64,000 nt of DNA from Luteolibacter flavescens. Its GTDB lineage: Bacteria > Verrucomicrobiota > Verrucomicrobiia > Verrucomicrobiales > Akkermansiaceae. The stretch covers positions 1 to 64,000 of the forward strand of contig NZ_JAPDDS010000010.1 in NCBI RefSeq assembly GCF_025950085.1, in the 5' to 3' direction. Positions 54,886 through 62,692 of this stretch are shown piece by piece. Below the pieces are notes generated by a model. That model had not been told where the DNA came from. It ran no database searches and was given only the letters and a program-made list of their open reading frames with translations. Numbering within the stretch: the first letter of the stretch is position 1; the number at the start of each line of letters is the position of its first letter. A program made the translations under genes and the position numbers.

Positions 54886-57800
54886 ATGATTCAGAATCTC
54901 ACCCTGCCCTCCAAAGCATCACGACCCCGTGGCCCGCGCGGCTTCGCGCTGGTGATCTCGCTTTCGCTGATGGTGCTACTGACCGTGCTCGCGGTGGGCC
55001 TGCTGAGCCTGTCCTCGATCTCGCTGCGCTCCTCATCCCGCGGCGACGCCATGGCATCCGCCCGCGCAAATGCCCGCATGGCACTCATGTTCGCCATCGG
55101 CGAACTCCAGGCGATGACCGGCCCGGACCAGCGCGTGACCGCCACTGCGGACATCGCCGGGACCGCCACCGGTGACCCTGTCGCCGCCGGGGTCGCCCCC
55201 CTGAATAACAACACGGTTAACAGCACCCAGAAGGGCCTGTCCGCCGTGCAGCCTGGCACGCGCCACTGGACCGGAGTCTGGAACAATCAAACGGGAACTT
55301 TCGTCCAATCCTTCACCCGCACCCCTACACCCAACATTCTCGGGTGGCTGGTCAGCGGCAACGAGAACAAGTCCGACAGCAACCGCCTGACGCCGGCCGA
55401 CTCGATCGCGGCGGTCGATGGCGGCGGAGAGGTGGACACGAAGTCCGCAGTCGTGCTTGCCGGCAAGAACACCGTCGGCAGCAGCCAGACCGACGACTAC
55501 GTGAGCGCGCCGCTTGTCGAGATCGAGGATTCCGGCAATGGCAAGGCTCCTTCCGGGCGCCATGCCTGGTGGATCGGTGACGAAGGCGTGAAGGCAAAGC
55601 TCAACCTCGCCACGCCGACCGGCGGCGACAACGCCCAGATCAGCTACGCCAAGCTCGCCGCCCCACGCCGCGGCTGGGAGACGGTGGATGGCTTCGGCAA
55701 CTACCCCACCCCGGGCTCCGGCAACGAGCAACTGCTCACCCGCGTGGTCACCAGCAACGAGGTAGCTTTGCTTGACAGCGCTCTGGCTGGCACCTCCGAC
55801 ACTCCCCTTCAGCGCAATTTTCACGCTGCCACCGCCGATAGCTACGGGGTCCTCGCCGACGTGGCGCAGGGCGGCCTGAAGCTCGATCTCTCAAATTACC
55901 TGGCCGGTACCCTGCCGACCACCGCGATGCCCGGCGTGCTCAATTCGCCGGTCGCGAACATGAACATCATCCCGTCTTCGGTGGCACCCCGTATCCGCGG
56001 CCCGAAGTGGTCCGCGCTGAAGGACTTCACCGAGCTCTCGGACCGCTTGGAATCCGGGAACCTGAGGCCGGCCAATTCGGACCTCCAAGCTGCGATCGCC
56101 CCCATCATCACCGACTTCCGCATGCTCTTCGGTGCCAGGCTGGTGGCAAAGGGCGGGGACAACTACACGATCCAGCCCTGCGTCAAAATCGCGGTCGCCT
56201 TGGCCAATCCCTACCCCTATCCGCTGAAGTGGACCACCCCGCTGCAGCTCGAAGTGAAGAACCACGTGCCGACTCCGGCCCGCGGCCCGACCTTCCTGCG
56301 CGGTGCTGCGAATTCCCCATCCTACCTTCCGCGCAACCCTTCCAGCCCCGCGGTGCTGAACGGCGCCATCTTCACCATTCCGGCAACCACCTTGCCTCCC
56401 GGCGAAGCCCGCGCGTTCACCATGAACAACTCGCTCGTGCGTCCGGCCGGTGTGGTTGGCACCGTCACGATCCCGCTTGCCAACTTCTCGTCCAGCAGCC
56501 CGTCGAATTTCGGGAACAGTGTCTTCCTGGATCACGGCGGTATCAACACGATGACCGGCACTCCGTTGCGGTTGGATGTGAACGAAGATGCCACGACGAC
56601 CCAGATCAACGTCGAACTCCGTTCCGGCGGTTCCACCTCGACACTGCTGCGCAAGATCGAGCGCTTTGAACTGGACAACTCGATGTATCAGCAGACCTAC
56701 CGCGAGTTCACGGCGGAGACGGCCAAGCGCTACACCGAGGCCGTACCGCTCCAGTTCTACAGCTTCCAGCTCAGCCAGCCGGGTGCGGACTATGCCTCGG
56801 TGCTTCCAACGAAGGACCAGCTCGGCCTGCGCAGTTCCACCGTCCGGACCTTCGCCGACTTCAACTTGCAGGCGACCCGCTTCCGCAAGCCGATCATCTC
56901 GTATAATCCGCCGCCGTACTTCATGCAGATTGCCAATAGCACGGCCACGCTGCCCTTCACCCCTCCAGGCAAAGACACCGGCAGTGACTTCACGCGCAAC
57001 CTGAGTGTCTCGCCGATGCCTTGGGGCCGCTCCCCGTTTGACTCCCGACAGACGATCCTCTTCAGCCCGCCGGAGCAGTTCGTCTCGCTGGCCCAGTTTC
57101 AGCACGCGGACCTGACCGCCGATGACATCTACGTCTCCGTGGCCCACCAGCCCGGCAATGCGGTCGGGAATTCCTATGCCACGCCGTTCGTGATGCGCCG
57201 CTACGCCGTCCAGAACCGTACGGACTTCACCATCACGGACTTCAACAATGCATCGGGAGCTTCCACGAACTACTACGACATGTCGTATCTCCTGAATACT
57301 GCACTGTGGGACACCTACTACTTCTCCACGATCCCCCGCTCGGGCTCGCCCACGCCACTCAATGACCGACTGGTTGTCTGGAATCCAAGCGACACGACAA
57401 ACGATCTGCAAGACGGCCAGCAAGCCGCTGCCCGCCTGTTGGTCAACGGTGCCCACAACGTGAATTCGGTGGAAAAGGAAGCCTGGAAGGCCCTGCTTGC
57501 CGGTAGTAAGCACCTCTCCCACCCCGCCGACGACGGCGGCTCGGGCGACGCCCTCTACCCCCGCAGCCTGGAGCAGATCAGTTCCTCGGAGCAGCCGCCG
57601 ACCGGCAGCGGAAATGACTCCTTCTCCGGCTTCCGCCGCCTGACGGACGCCCAGATCGACGAGATCGCCACGGAAATCACCCGCCAGGTGCGGATGCGCG
57701 GTCCCTTCGTCTCCATGTCCCACTTCGTGAATCGCGCCCTGGTGCCCTTCATGACGAACCGCGACCTCAGCCGCAGCGGAGCGCTCCAGAGCGCCCTAGA

Positions 57801-58386
57801 CATCGCGGGAGCGAACATCAGCCCGGACGGCACCAAGTCCATCTTCACCGACCTCGACATCGTCGAAGATCGGGTGAACCTGCAGTCCGAAGGCAGCTCG
57901 CCGCGCGCCGATATCGTCGGGGACCGGGCCACCACGCTTCCGAATACCGGTGGATCCAGCTCCGGCACTGCCGACGGGACATGGCCTCCGACTTCCTTCG
58001 ACCTGAATCCCGGCTCGATGGCCAGCATCATCGCCGACCGCCAGATGCTGAGCGACCAGCGCTACAAGAGCGAGCAGGGCTTCCGCTCCACCGGCATCCC
58101 CGGATGGATCACCCAGGCCGACCTCCTGCAGGTCCTCGGGCCATCGCTCACCGCACGCTCGGATACCTTCCGCATCCGCGCCTACGGCGAGTCGCTCGAC
58201 CCCACGACCGGAAATCCGGTTGCGAAGGCCTGGTGCGAAGCGATCGTTCAGCGCTTGCCGGAATATCTCGATCCAATCGATGCTCCGACTGTCCGCACGG
58301 CGAGCCTCACCTCCGAGGTGAACCAGAGGTTCGGCCGCCGCTACGAAATCGTCTCCTTCCGTTGGCTCTCACCAAATGAAATCTAA
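54886..58386 (+). CDS. Verru_Chthon cassette protein A-like (pseudopilin-type)
   Basis: The ATG at 54886 gives 1,166 residues. The N-terminal region has a pilin-like signal: basic stretch RPRGPRG, then FALVISLSLMVLLTVLAVGLL, a type IV pilin-like N-methylation helix without Glu5. The long body (NARMALMFAIGELQAMTGPDQR and beyond) matches Verru_Chthon cassette protein A (TIGR02600-like), known only from Verrucomicrobiota. These are usually grouped as A to D genes; here only A and a small exported partner are visible. It is probably part of a surface structure of the type II/IV family. The partner gene starts 11 nt before its stop. Confidence 0.88.
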   Translation: MIQNLTLPSKASRPRGPRGFALVISLSLMVLLTVLAVGLLSLSSISLRSSSRGDAMASARANARMALMFAIGELQAMTGPDQRVTATADIAGTATGDPVAAGVAPLNNNTVNSTQKGLSAVQPGTRHWTGVWNNQTGTFVQSFTRTPTPNILGWLVSGNENKSDSNRLTPADSIAAVDGGGEVDTKSAVVLAGKNTVGSSQTDDYVSAPLVEIEDSGNGKAPSGRHAWWIGDEGVKAKLNLATPTGGDNAQISYAKLAAPRRGWETVDGFGNYPTPGSGNEQLLTRVVTSNEVALLDSALAGTSDTPLQRNFHAATADSYGVLADVAQGGLKLDLSNYLAGTLPTTAMPGVLNSPVANMNIIPSSVAPRIRGPKWSALKDFTELSDRLESGNLRPANSDLQAAIAPIITDFRMLFGARLVAKGGDNYTIQPCVKIAVALANPYPYPLKWTTPLQLEVKNHVPTPARGPTFLRGAANSPSYLPRNPSSPAVLNGAIFTIPATTLPPGEARAFTMNNSLVRPAGVVGTVTIPLANFSSSSPSNFGNSVFLDHGGINTMTGTPLRLDVNEDATTTQINVELRSGGSTSTLLRKIERFELDNSMYQQTYREFTAETAKRYTEAVPLQFYSFQLSQPGADYASVLPTKDQLGLRSSTVRTFADFNLQATRFRKPIISYNPPPYFMQIANSTATLPFTPPGKDTGSDFTRNLSVSPMPWGRSPFDSRQTILFSPPEQFVSLAQFQHADLTADDIYVSVAHQPGNAVGNSYATPFVMRRYAVQNRTDFTITDFNNASGASTNYYDMSYLLNTALWDTYYFSTIPRSGSPTPLNDRLVVWNPSDTTNDLQDGQQAAARLLVNGAHNVNSVEKEAWKALLAGSKHLSHPADDGGSGDALYPRSLEQISSSEQPPTGSGNDSFSGFRRLTDAQIDEIATEITRQVRMRGPFVSMSHFVNRALVPFMTNRDLSRSGALQSALDIAGANISPDGTKSIFTDLDIVEDRVNLQSEGSSPRADIVGDRATTLPNTGGSSSGTADGTWPPTSFDLNPGSMASIIADRQMLSDQRYKSEQGFRSTGIPGWITQADLLQVLGPSLTARSDTFRIRAYGESLDPTTGNPVAKAWCEAIVQRLPEYLDPIDAPTVRTASLTSEVNQRFGRRYEIVSFRWLSPNEI

Positions 58387-59131
58387 GCTTCTCACGCTCG
58401 TCCTCACCGCCGTTGCGTTCGCTTCCAGCGCCACTGCCCAAGTCTCCCTCAAGGTGGACCTGGTCTCCTGGGGCGAGGACATCCCGGGCTTGACCCTGAA
58501 GTCCGCGGGCAAGGGCGAACCGGTTACCGCCCTCGCCTTCCGCTACTCGAAGCCCATCAGCTACTCGGGTGCGGAAGTGATGGAAATCCACCAGGATCCC
58601 AGTGAAGCAGCCAAGGCTACCGGTGAATCCAAGAATCCCGCCGCCATCCCGCCGGAGCTGAAGGCCCGCCGCGAGAAGGAGCCGACCTTGGTCGCACTCG
58701 CCAAGCTGCCTGCCGGTTCACGCCGCGCGACCGTGCTCATCGCACCGGCCAGCGAAGGGACCTACCAGACCTTCGTCATCGACGATGATCCGACCAAGCT
58801 CCCGCTCGGCCAGCTCCGCATCCTGAACTACAGCCCGGTGAAGATCGCGATGCGCTGCAATGGCAAGGCGTCGAAGGAAATGAAGACCCGCGACTCCTTC
58901 ATCGTCCCACCTCAGGCGGACGGCCAGGTGATCTACGAGCTTGCCTATGACAACAACGGCAAGTGGAAGATGCAGGAAAACAACCTGCTCGCCGTGAATC
59001 CGAAAGAGCAGGTCCAGCTCATCGTGCTGCGAAGCGAGGCCGACTTCTTCACGAGCAGTGACGGTGGTCGCTCCGGCTTCCTTCAGAAGGTGGTCCTGCG
59101 CCGCCCGGCGGAAGACGCCACGGTGCCCTGA
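58376..59131 (+). CDS. Exported hypothetical protein, partner of the Verru_Chthon A gene
   Basis: The 251-residue protein has a signal peptide (KSKLLTLVLTAVAFASSATA) and a beta-rich mature part with no known motif (SLKVDLVSWGEDIPG, LPLGQLRILNYSPVKIAM). The start overlaps the pilin-like gene by 11 nt, so translation is coupled. It may be an accessory or subunit of the same surface apparatus. Terminator follows. Confidence 0.8.
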   Translation: MKSKLLTLVLTAVAFASSATAQVSLKVDLVSWGEDIPGLTLKSAGKGEPVTALAFRYSKPISYSGAEVMEIHQDPSEAAKATGESKNPAAIPPELKARREKEPTLVALAKLPAGSRRATVLIAPASEGTYQTFVIDDDPTKLPLGQLRILNYSPVKIAMRCNGKASKEMKTRDSFIVPPQADGQVIYELAYDNNGKWKMQENNLLAVNPKEQVQLIVLRSEADFFTSSDGGRSGFLQKVVLRRPAEDATVP

Positions 59132-59147
59132 ACTTCACAGCGCAGAT

Positions 59148-59792
59148 TTACAACAGAGGCGGTTCGGTCCCGGTGCCGAGCCGCCTCGTTTCGTTTTCAG
59201 GCGGCTCGATTCCCCGCTCGAAAAGCTCGATGGCGGTCTTCGCGACCTGCGCGGTGTCATAGTAGGCATAGCCCGCCACGCCGACGGCACCCACCACAGG
59301 CACCCAGCGGGACAGGGCCTTGCCGAGCGCCTGCTGAGTGATTTTCACGCCGATCTTCTTGGCGATCACCTGGAGCGCCTGAAGCGAGACCTGCTTCACC
59401 AGATAGCGCTCCCCCATCCGCACCACCAGATCGCGCACGGCCATCGCCGCCCCGTGACGGAAGAGGCAGTAGGTCATTTGCTCGCGGGAGAGGCTGGCAG
59501 TCTGGCCATAGACGCCCGCGAGGTCTGCCACCATCTGGGTCTGGATCTGCCAGACCTTCATCATTTCCGGCAGGATGGTCAGCCAGCCGAGAGGACCGGC
59601 CGGGAGACCCAAGGTGCCCGCCGCCGCCGCTGCCTTCAGGGAAGCCTGGCGCGCGACATTCCGCGCCGCCTCCGCTGGCATCGGACTTTCCGTCATTTCC
59701 GTGGAGGGAATGCGGGCGATCGCACCGGTGATGGCCTCCACGATCTTCTTCGGGAAGCTGTCGGAGTCCGGCTTGGCGGGCAGTTGGGTCAT
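59148..59792 (-). CDS. EcsC family protein
   Basis: The 214-residue protein resembles EcsC: a helical, weakly hydrophobic protein with KKIVEAITGAIARIP, a Gly/Leu-rich helix (GTLGLPAGPLGWLTILPEMMKVW), QTQMVADLAGVYG and the C-terminal RWVPVVGAVGVAGYAYYDT. EcsC is associated with ABC transporters and membrane function, but its role is unclear. It is divergent from the coiled-coil membrane protein. Confidence 0.8.
   Translation of the reverse strand: MTQLPAKPDSDSFPKKIVEAITGAIARIPSTEMTESPMPAEAARNVARQASLKAAAAAGTLGLPAGPLGWLTILPEMMKVWQIQTQMVADLAGVYGQTASLSREQMTYCLFRHGAAMAVRDLVVRMGERYLVKQVSLQALQVIAKKIGVKITQQALGKALSRWVPVVGAVGVAGYAYYDTAQVAKTAIELFERGIEPPENETRRLGTGTEPPLL
59156..59197 (+). terminator. Intrinsic terminator inside the convergent EcsC gene end
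   Basis: GAGGCGGTTCGG / CCGAGCCGCCTC pairs over 12 bp (one G-U) with an 8-nt loop and is followed by GTTTCGTTTT, 25 nt after the stop of the exported partner gene. The hairpin lies within the coding 3' end of the EcsC-like gene on the other strand (59148-59792). Confidence 0.8.
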
Positions 59793-59907
59793 CGTGATCT
59801 ATCAAACCCGCGGGTGGCCCGGTTCGCAAGTTGCGATGAGGCGGATGGAAAATCATCTATTTTTCACATCGCGATCCGGCTCCGTGGCGTTAATCTGGCA
59901 ACGGATC

Positions 59908-61272
59908 ATGCAAACTCCCTCGGAAAAGCTCCGCGATGCCTGGACCCGCCACGCCAAGGACGTGGCCCGCAAGATCAACCTCGCCTGGTGGATCCAGACG
60001 CTCTCCACCCCGCTGGTGACCGTGGGTCTGGTAGGTGCCTGCGTGCTGCTGCTGGTCCGCCGGGAAATGCCGGACTCGCCCGCGTGGGTGCTCGGCGTTT
60101 CCGCGCTCGGCACCGTGCTGCTGCTGGGTGGCATCGCCTGGCTGGTGGCTCGCCGCCATTTCGAAAAACCGGAGCAATCGCTGGTCCGCATCGAGGCATC
60201 CATGCGCTTGCGGAATGCCCTGTCCGCGGCCAAGGCGGGCGTGGCCCCGTGGCCGGAACTGCCGCCAAAGGTGGACGCCGGCGTGGATTGGCATTGGCAG
60301 CGCGTTCTCGTTCCGCCGGTCGCCGCGCTCGCATTTCTCACCGCCGGACTTTTCATCCCGCTTTCCGCCCGCGCCAATGCCGAGGTCGGCAAGGACGAGC
60401 CACTAGCTTGGGCCAAGCTCGAGTCCGATCTGGAGCGCCTCGATCAGGAGGAAATGATCGACGAGACCTACATCGAGGAGATGAAGAAGAAGCTCGAGGA
60501 GCTTCGCAAGCAGGAGGAAGAAGAGTGGTTCAGCCATTCCTCGCTGGAGGCCACGGACAGCCTGAAGAAGGAGCATTCCACCCAGGTGGACAAGCTGGAG
60601 CGCGAGTTGGCCCGTGCCGACAAGGCCCTCGGCAACCTTGAGAAGAATGCCGGGGGCATGCCCGCGGCGGAAAAGGAGCGCCTGCTCAACCAATTCGACC
60701 AAGCCTTGCAGGGCCTCCAGAACGGTGCGCTGAAGCCGAATGAGAAGCTACTTGAACAGCTCAAGCAGCTCGACCCGAAGAATCTCGGCCAGATCCCGCC
60801 GGAACAACTCCAGCAGCTCCGCGATGCCATGAAGAAGGCCGGCCAAGCCTGCAAGGATTGCCAAGGCGGCGGCTCCGGCGGTGGCCAGGGCGACGAGTGG
60901 CTCGATGATCTCCTCGACGGCGAAGATGGCCAAGGCGGCGACAAGGAAGGAAAGCAGCCCGGCGACAAACCCGGCGAAGGCGCAGGCAAGGGCGGCGTGG
61001 ACCGCGGCCCCGGCCATGCTCCCGGCATGCTGGGTGCCGAAGGCCAGAAACTCGACACCGGCGACATGACCGGCCTCGAATCGAAGGATCTCTCCCGCTC
61101 CCTGCCCGGCGACCTGCTCCAGCTACAAGACGGCGAGCACGACGTGGACAAGTCCGCGGTGGGTCCCCGCTCCGGCGGTGATACCGGTGCGACCGGCGAC
61201 GGTGGTGACCGTGTGTGGAAGGACGCCTTGGATCCCGACGAGCAAAAGGCGCTGAAGAAGTTCTTCGAGTAA
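59908..61272 (+). CDS. Membrane protein with coiled coil and Gly/Asp-rich C-terminal region
   Basis: The ATG at 59908 gives 454 residues. Three hydrophobic segments are near the start (TLSTPLVTVGLVGACVLLLV; VLGVSALGTVLLLGGIAWLV; VLVPPVAALAFLTAGLFIPL). A long charged coiled coil follows (about 165-275, ESDLERLDQEEMIDETYIEE), and then a Gly/Asp/Lys-rich low-complexity region with CKDC. No enzyme motif. It resembles uncharacterised Verrucomicrobiota proteins near MoxR/Bat-type loci, but no such genes are visible here. Confidence 0.8.
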   Translation: MQTPSEKLRDAWTRHAKDVARKINLAWWIQTLSTPLVTVGLVGACVLLLVRREMPDSPAWVLGVSALGTVLLLGGIAWLVARRHFEKPEQSLVRIEASMRLRNALSAAKAGVAPWPELPPKVDAGVDWHWQRVLVPPVAALAFLTAGLFIPLSARANAEVGKDEPLAWAKLESDLERLDQEEMIDETYIEEMKKKLEELRKQEEEEWFSHSSLEATDSLKKEHSTQVDKLERELARADKALGNLEKNAGGMPAAEKERLLNQFDQALQGLQNGALKPNEKLLEQLKQLDPKNLGQIPPEQLQQLRDAMKKAGQACKDCQGGGSGGGQGDEWLDDLLDGEDGQGGDKEGKQPGDKPGEGAGKGGVDRGPGHAPGMLGAEGQKLDTGDMTGLESKDLSRSLPGDLLQLQDGEHDVDKSAVGPRSGGDTGATGDGGDRVWKDALDPDEQKALKKFFE

Positions 61273-61382
61273 GGGCGCATTCGCAGGAGTTGGGGATTGA
61301 AAATCGGGAGCCCAAGGTCGAAACCCGGCCGCGGGTGGTCTCTAGCCTCCCCGCTTTCCGTCCCACTTCCTCGATTGCTTCC

Positions 61383-62135
61383 ATGCTGCTTTCCCGCCTG
61401 AACGACGGCCCCGAGATCTTCTTCACCCTGCAGGGTGAGGGTGTCTCCGCAGGCTTGCCCGCCGTCTTCATCCGGGCCGCGCTGTGTAATCTCCACTGCC
61501 GGTGGTGCGACACGGACCATACCTGGAACTTCGAGGGCACTCCGTGGAAACACGACAAGGACGCCGACCCCGCCTACCGGAAGCACCGCAAGGCTGACGT
61601 GACCATCGAGGTCCCGGTCGCGGAGATCGTCGCCCGCCTTTCCGCCTTTCCCTGCCGCCGCGTCATCCTCACCGGCGGCGAACCGCTTCTCCAGCAGGAG
61701 GCGTGGCTGGAGGTTATTTCAGGCCTCCGGGCCATCGATCCGGGCTACGTTTTCGAGGTGGAAACGAACGGCACCAGAATGCCGACGCCGGAATTCCGGG
61801 CCGCCGTGAACCAGTTCAACGTCTCGCCGAAGCTGGCAAATTCCGGAATGGAAGCCCGGACCCGGGTCGCCCCGGCAGTGTTGGCGCTCTTTGCCGCCGA
61901 GCCGAAGGCGTGGTTCAAGTTCGTCGCCCGGGGCCCGGAAGACGTGGCGGAGATCTTGGAATTTACCGCGGAGCACGACATTCCGGCGGGCAAGGTGTTG
62001 GTGATGCCGGAAGGCCGCAGCGCCGCCGAGCTCGACCGCCATGGACTCGCCCTCACCGGCCCGTGCATGGAGCACGGCTGGCGCTTCTGCGACCGACTCC
62101 ACGTCCGGCTCTGGGGGGACAAGCGGGGCGTCTGA
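61383..62135 (+). CDS. queE: 7-carboxy-7-deazaguanine synthase QueE
   Basis: The 250-residue radical SAM enzyme converts carboxy-tetrahydropterin to 7-carboxy-7-deazaguanine for queuosine. The ATG at 61383 starts MLLSRLNDGPEIFFTLQGEG. The cluster motif is CNLHCRWC (C-x3-C-x2-C), and the following DTDHTWNF and LTGGEPLLQ are QueE signatures. SPKLANSG is the conserved later block. queC, queD and queF are not in the window, so it stands alone here. Confidence 0.95.
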   Translation: MLLSRLNDGPEIFFTLQGEGVSAGLPAVFIRAALCNLHCRWCDTDHTWNFEGTPWKHDKDADPAYRKHRKADVTIEVPVAEIVARLSAFPCRRVILTGGEPLLQQEAWLEVISGLRAIDPGYVFEVETNGTRMPTPEFRAAVNQFNVSPKLANSGMEARTRVAPAVLALFAAEPKAWFKFVARGPEDVAEILEFTAEHDIPAGKVLVMPEGRSAAELDRHGLALTGPCMEHGWRFCDRLHVRLWGDKRGV

Positions 62136-62199
62136 AAATCAGTCAGCAACTTTTCCCTCGCATGCCGGTTCCATTCACCGGAAACTACCTCCTGTCACC

Positions 62200-62613
62200 A
62201 TGAAGCGCGACTCACACTCCTCCAGCGACTTCGCGAAAGATCTCGAAAAGGATCCCGTCTGGGACCTCCTGCGGGAAAGCCGCAGCGCCCGGCCGAGCCC
62301 GAATTTCGCCGACAATGTCGTCCGCGCCGCACGCCTCAAAGGCCAGGAAAAGCCATGGTGGAGCCGGATCTGGATTCCCGCCGCGATCGGCACTTCCCTC
62401 GCCGGGGCTGCCGCGCTCGTGGCAGTCGTGGTTACCCTCCAGTCCCAGCCCGGGACCGGCTCGGCCCACGAAAACTCCATCGTCCAAGTGACCGCTCCGG
62501 ACACCTCGCTGGCCGGACTTCAGGACGATTTTGAAAACGAGGTCTTCCTCGAAGCATCCGATCACCTCGGCAAATACGACGACGCCGAGCTGGTCTCGAT
62601 GATCGGCTTCTGA
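62200..62613 (+). CDS. Small single-pass membrane protein
   Basis: The ATG at 62200 gives 137 residues: a charged cytoplasmic part (SSSDFAKDLEKDPVWDLLRE, SPNFADNVVRAARLKG), one transmembrane helix (WIPAAIGTSLAGAAALVAVV) and a short acidic outer tail. The layout resembles anti-sigma-factor-like proteins (short cytosolic domain plus one helix), but the conserved zinc motif is missing and no sigma factor precedes it. It lies 64 nt after queE. Confidence 0.75.
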   Translation: MKRDSHSSSDFAKDLEKDPVWDLLRESRSARPSPNFADNVVRAARLKGQEKPWWSRIWIPAAIGTSLAGAAALVAVVVTLQSQPGTGSAHENSIVQVTAPDTSLAGLQDDFENEVFLEASDHLGKYDDAELVSMIGF

Positions 62614-62640
62614 AAGTTGCCTGACATCCTCTTTCGACCC

Positions 62641-62678
62641 TCCGCCGGATACCCTCGTGTATCCGGCGGATTTCTTTT
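62641..62678 (+). terminator. Intrinsic terminator between convergent genes
   Basis: TCCGCCGGATAC / GTATCCGGCGGA is a perfect 12-bp stem with a 6-nt loop and TTTCTTTT after it. It lies 27 nt after the small membrane-protein stop; the GH78 gene ends 15 nt further on, on the other strand. Confidence 0.9.
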
Positions 62679-62692
62679 GCCCCTCTGGAGGC

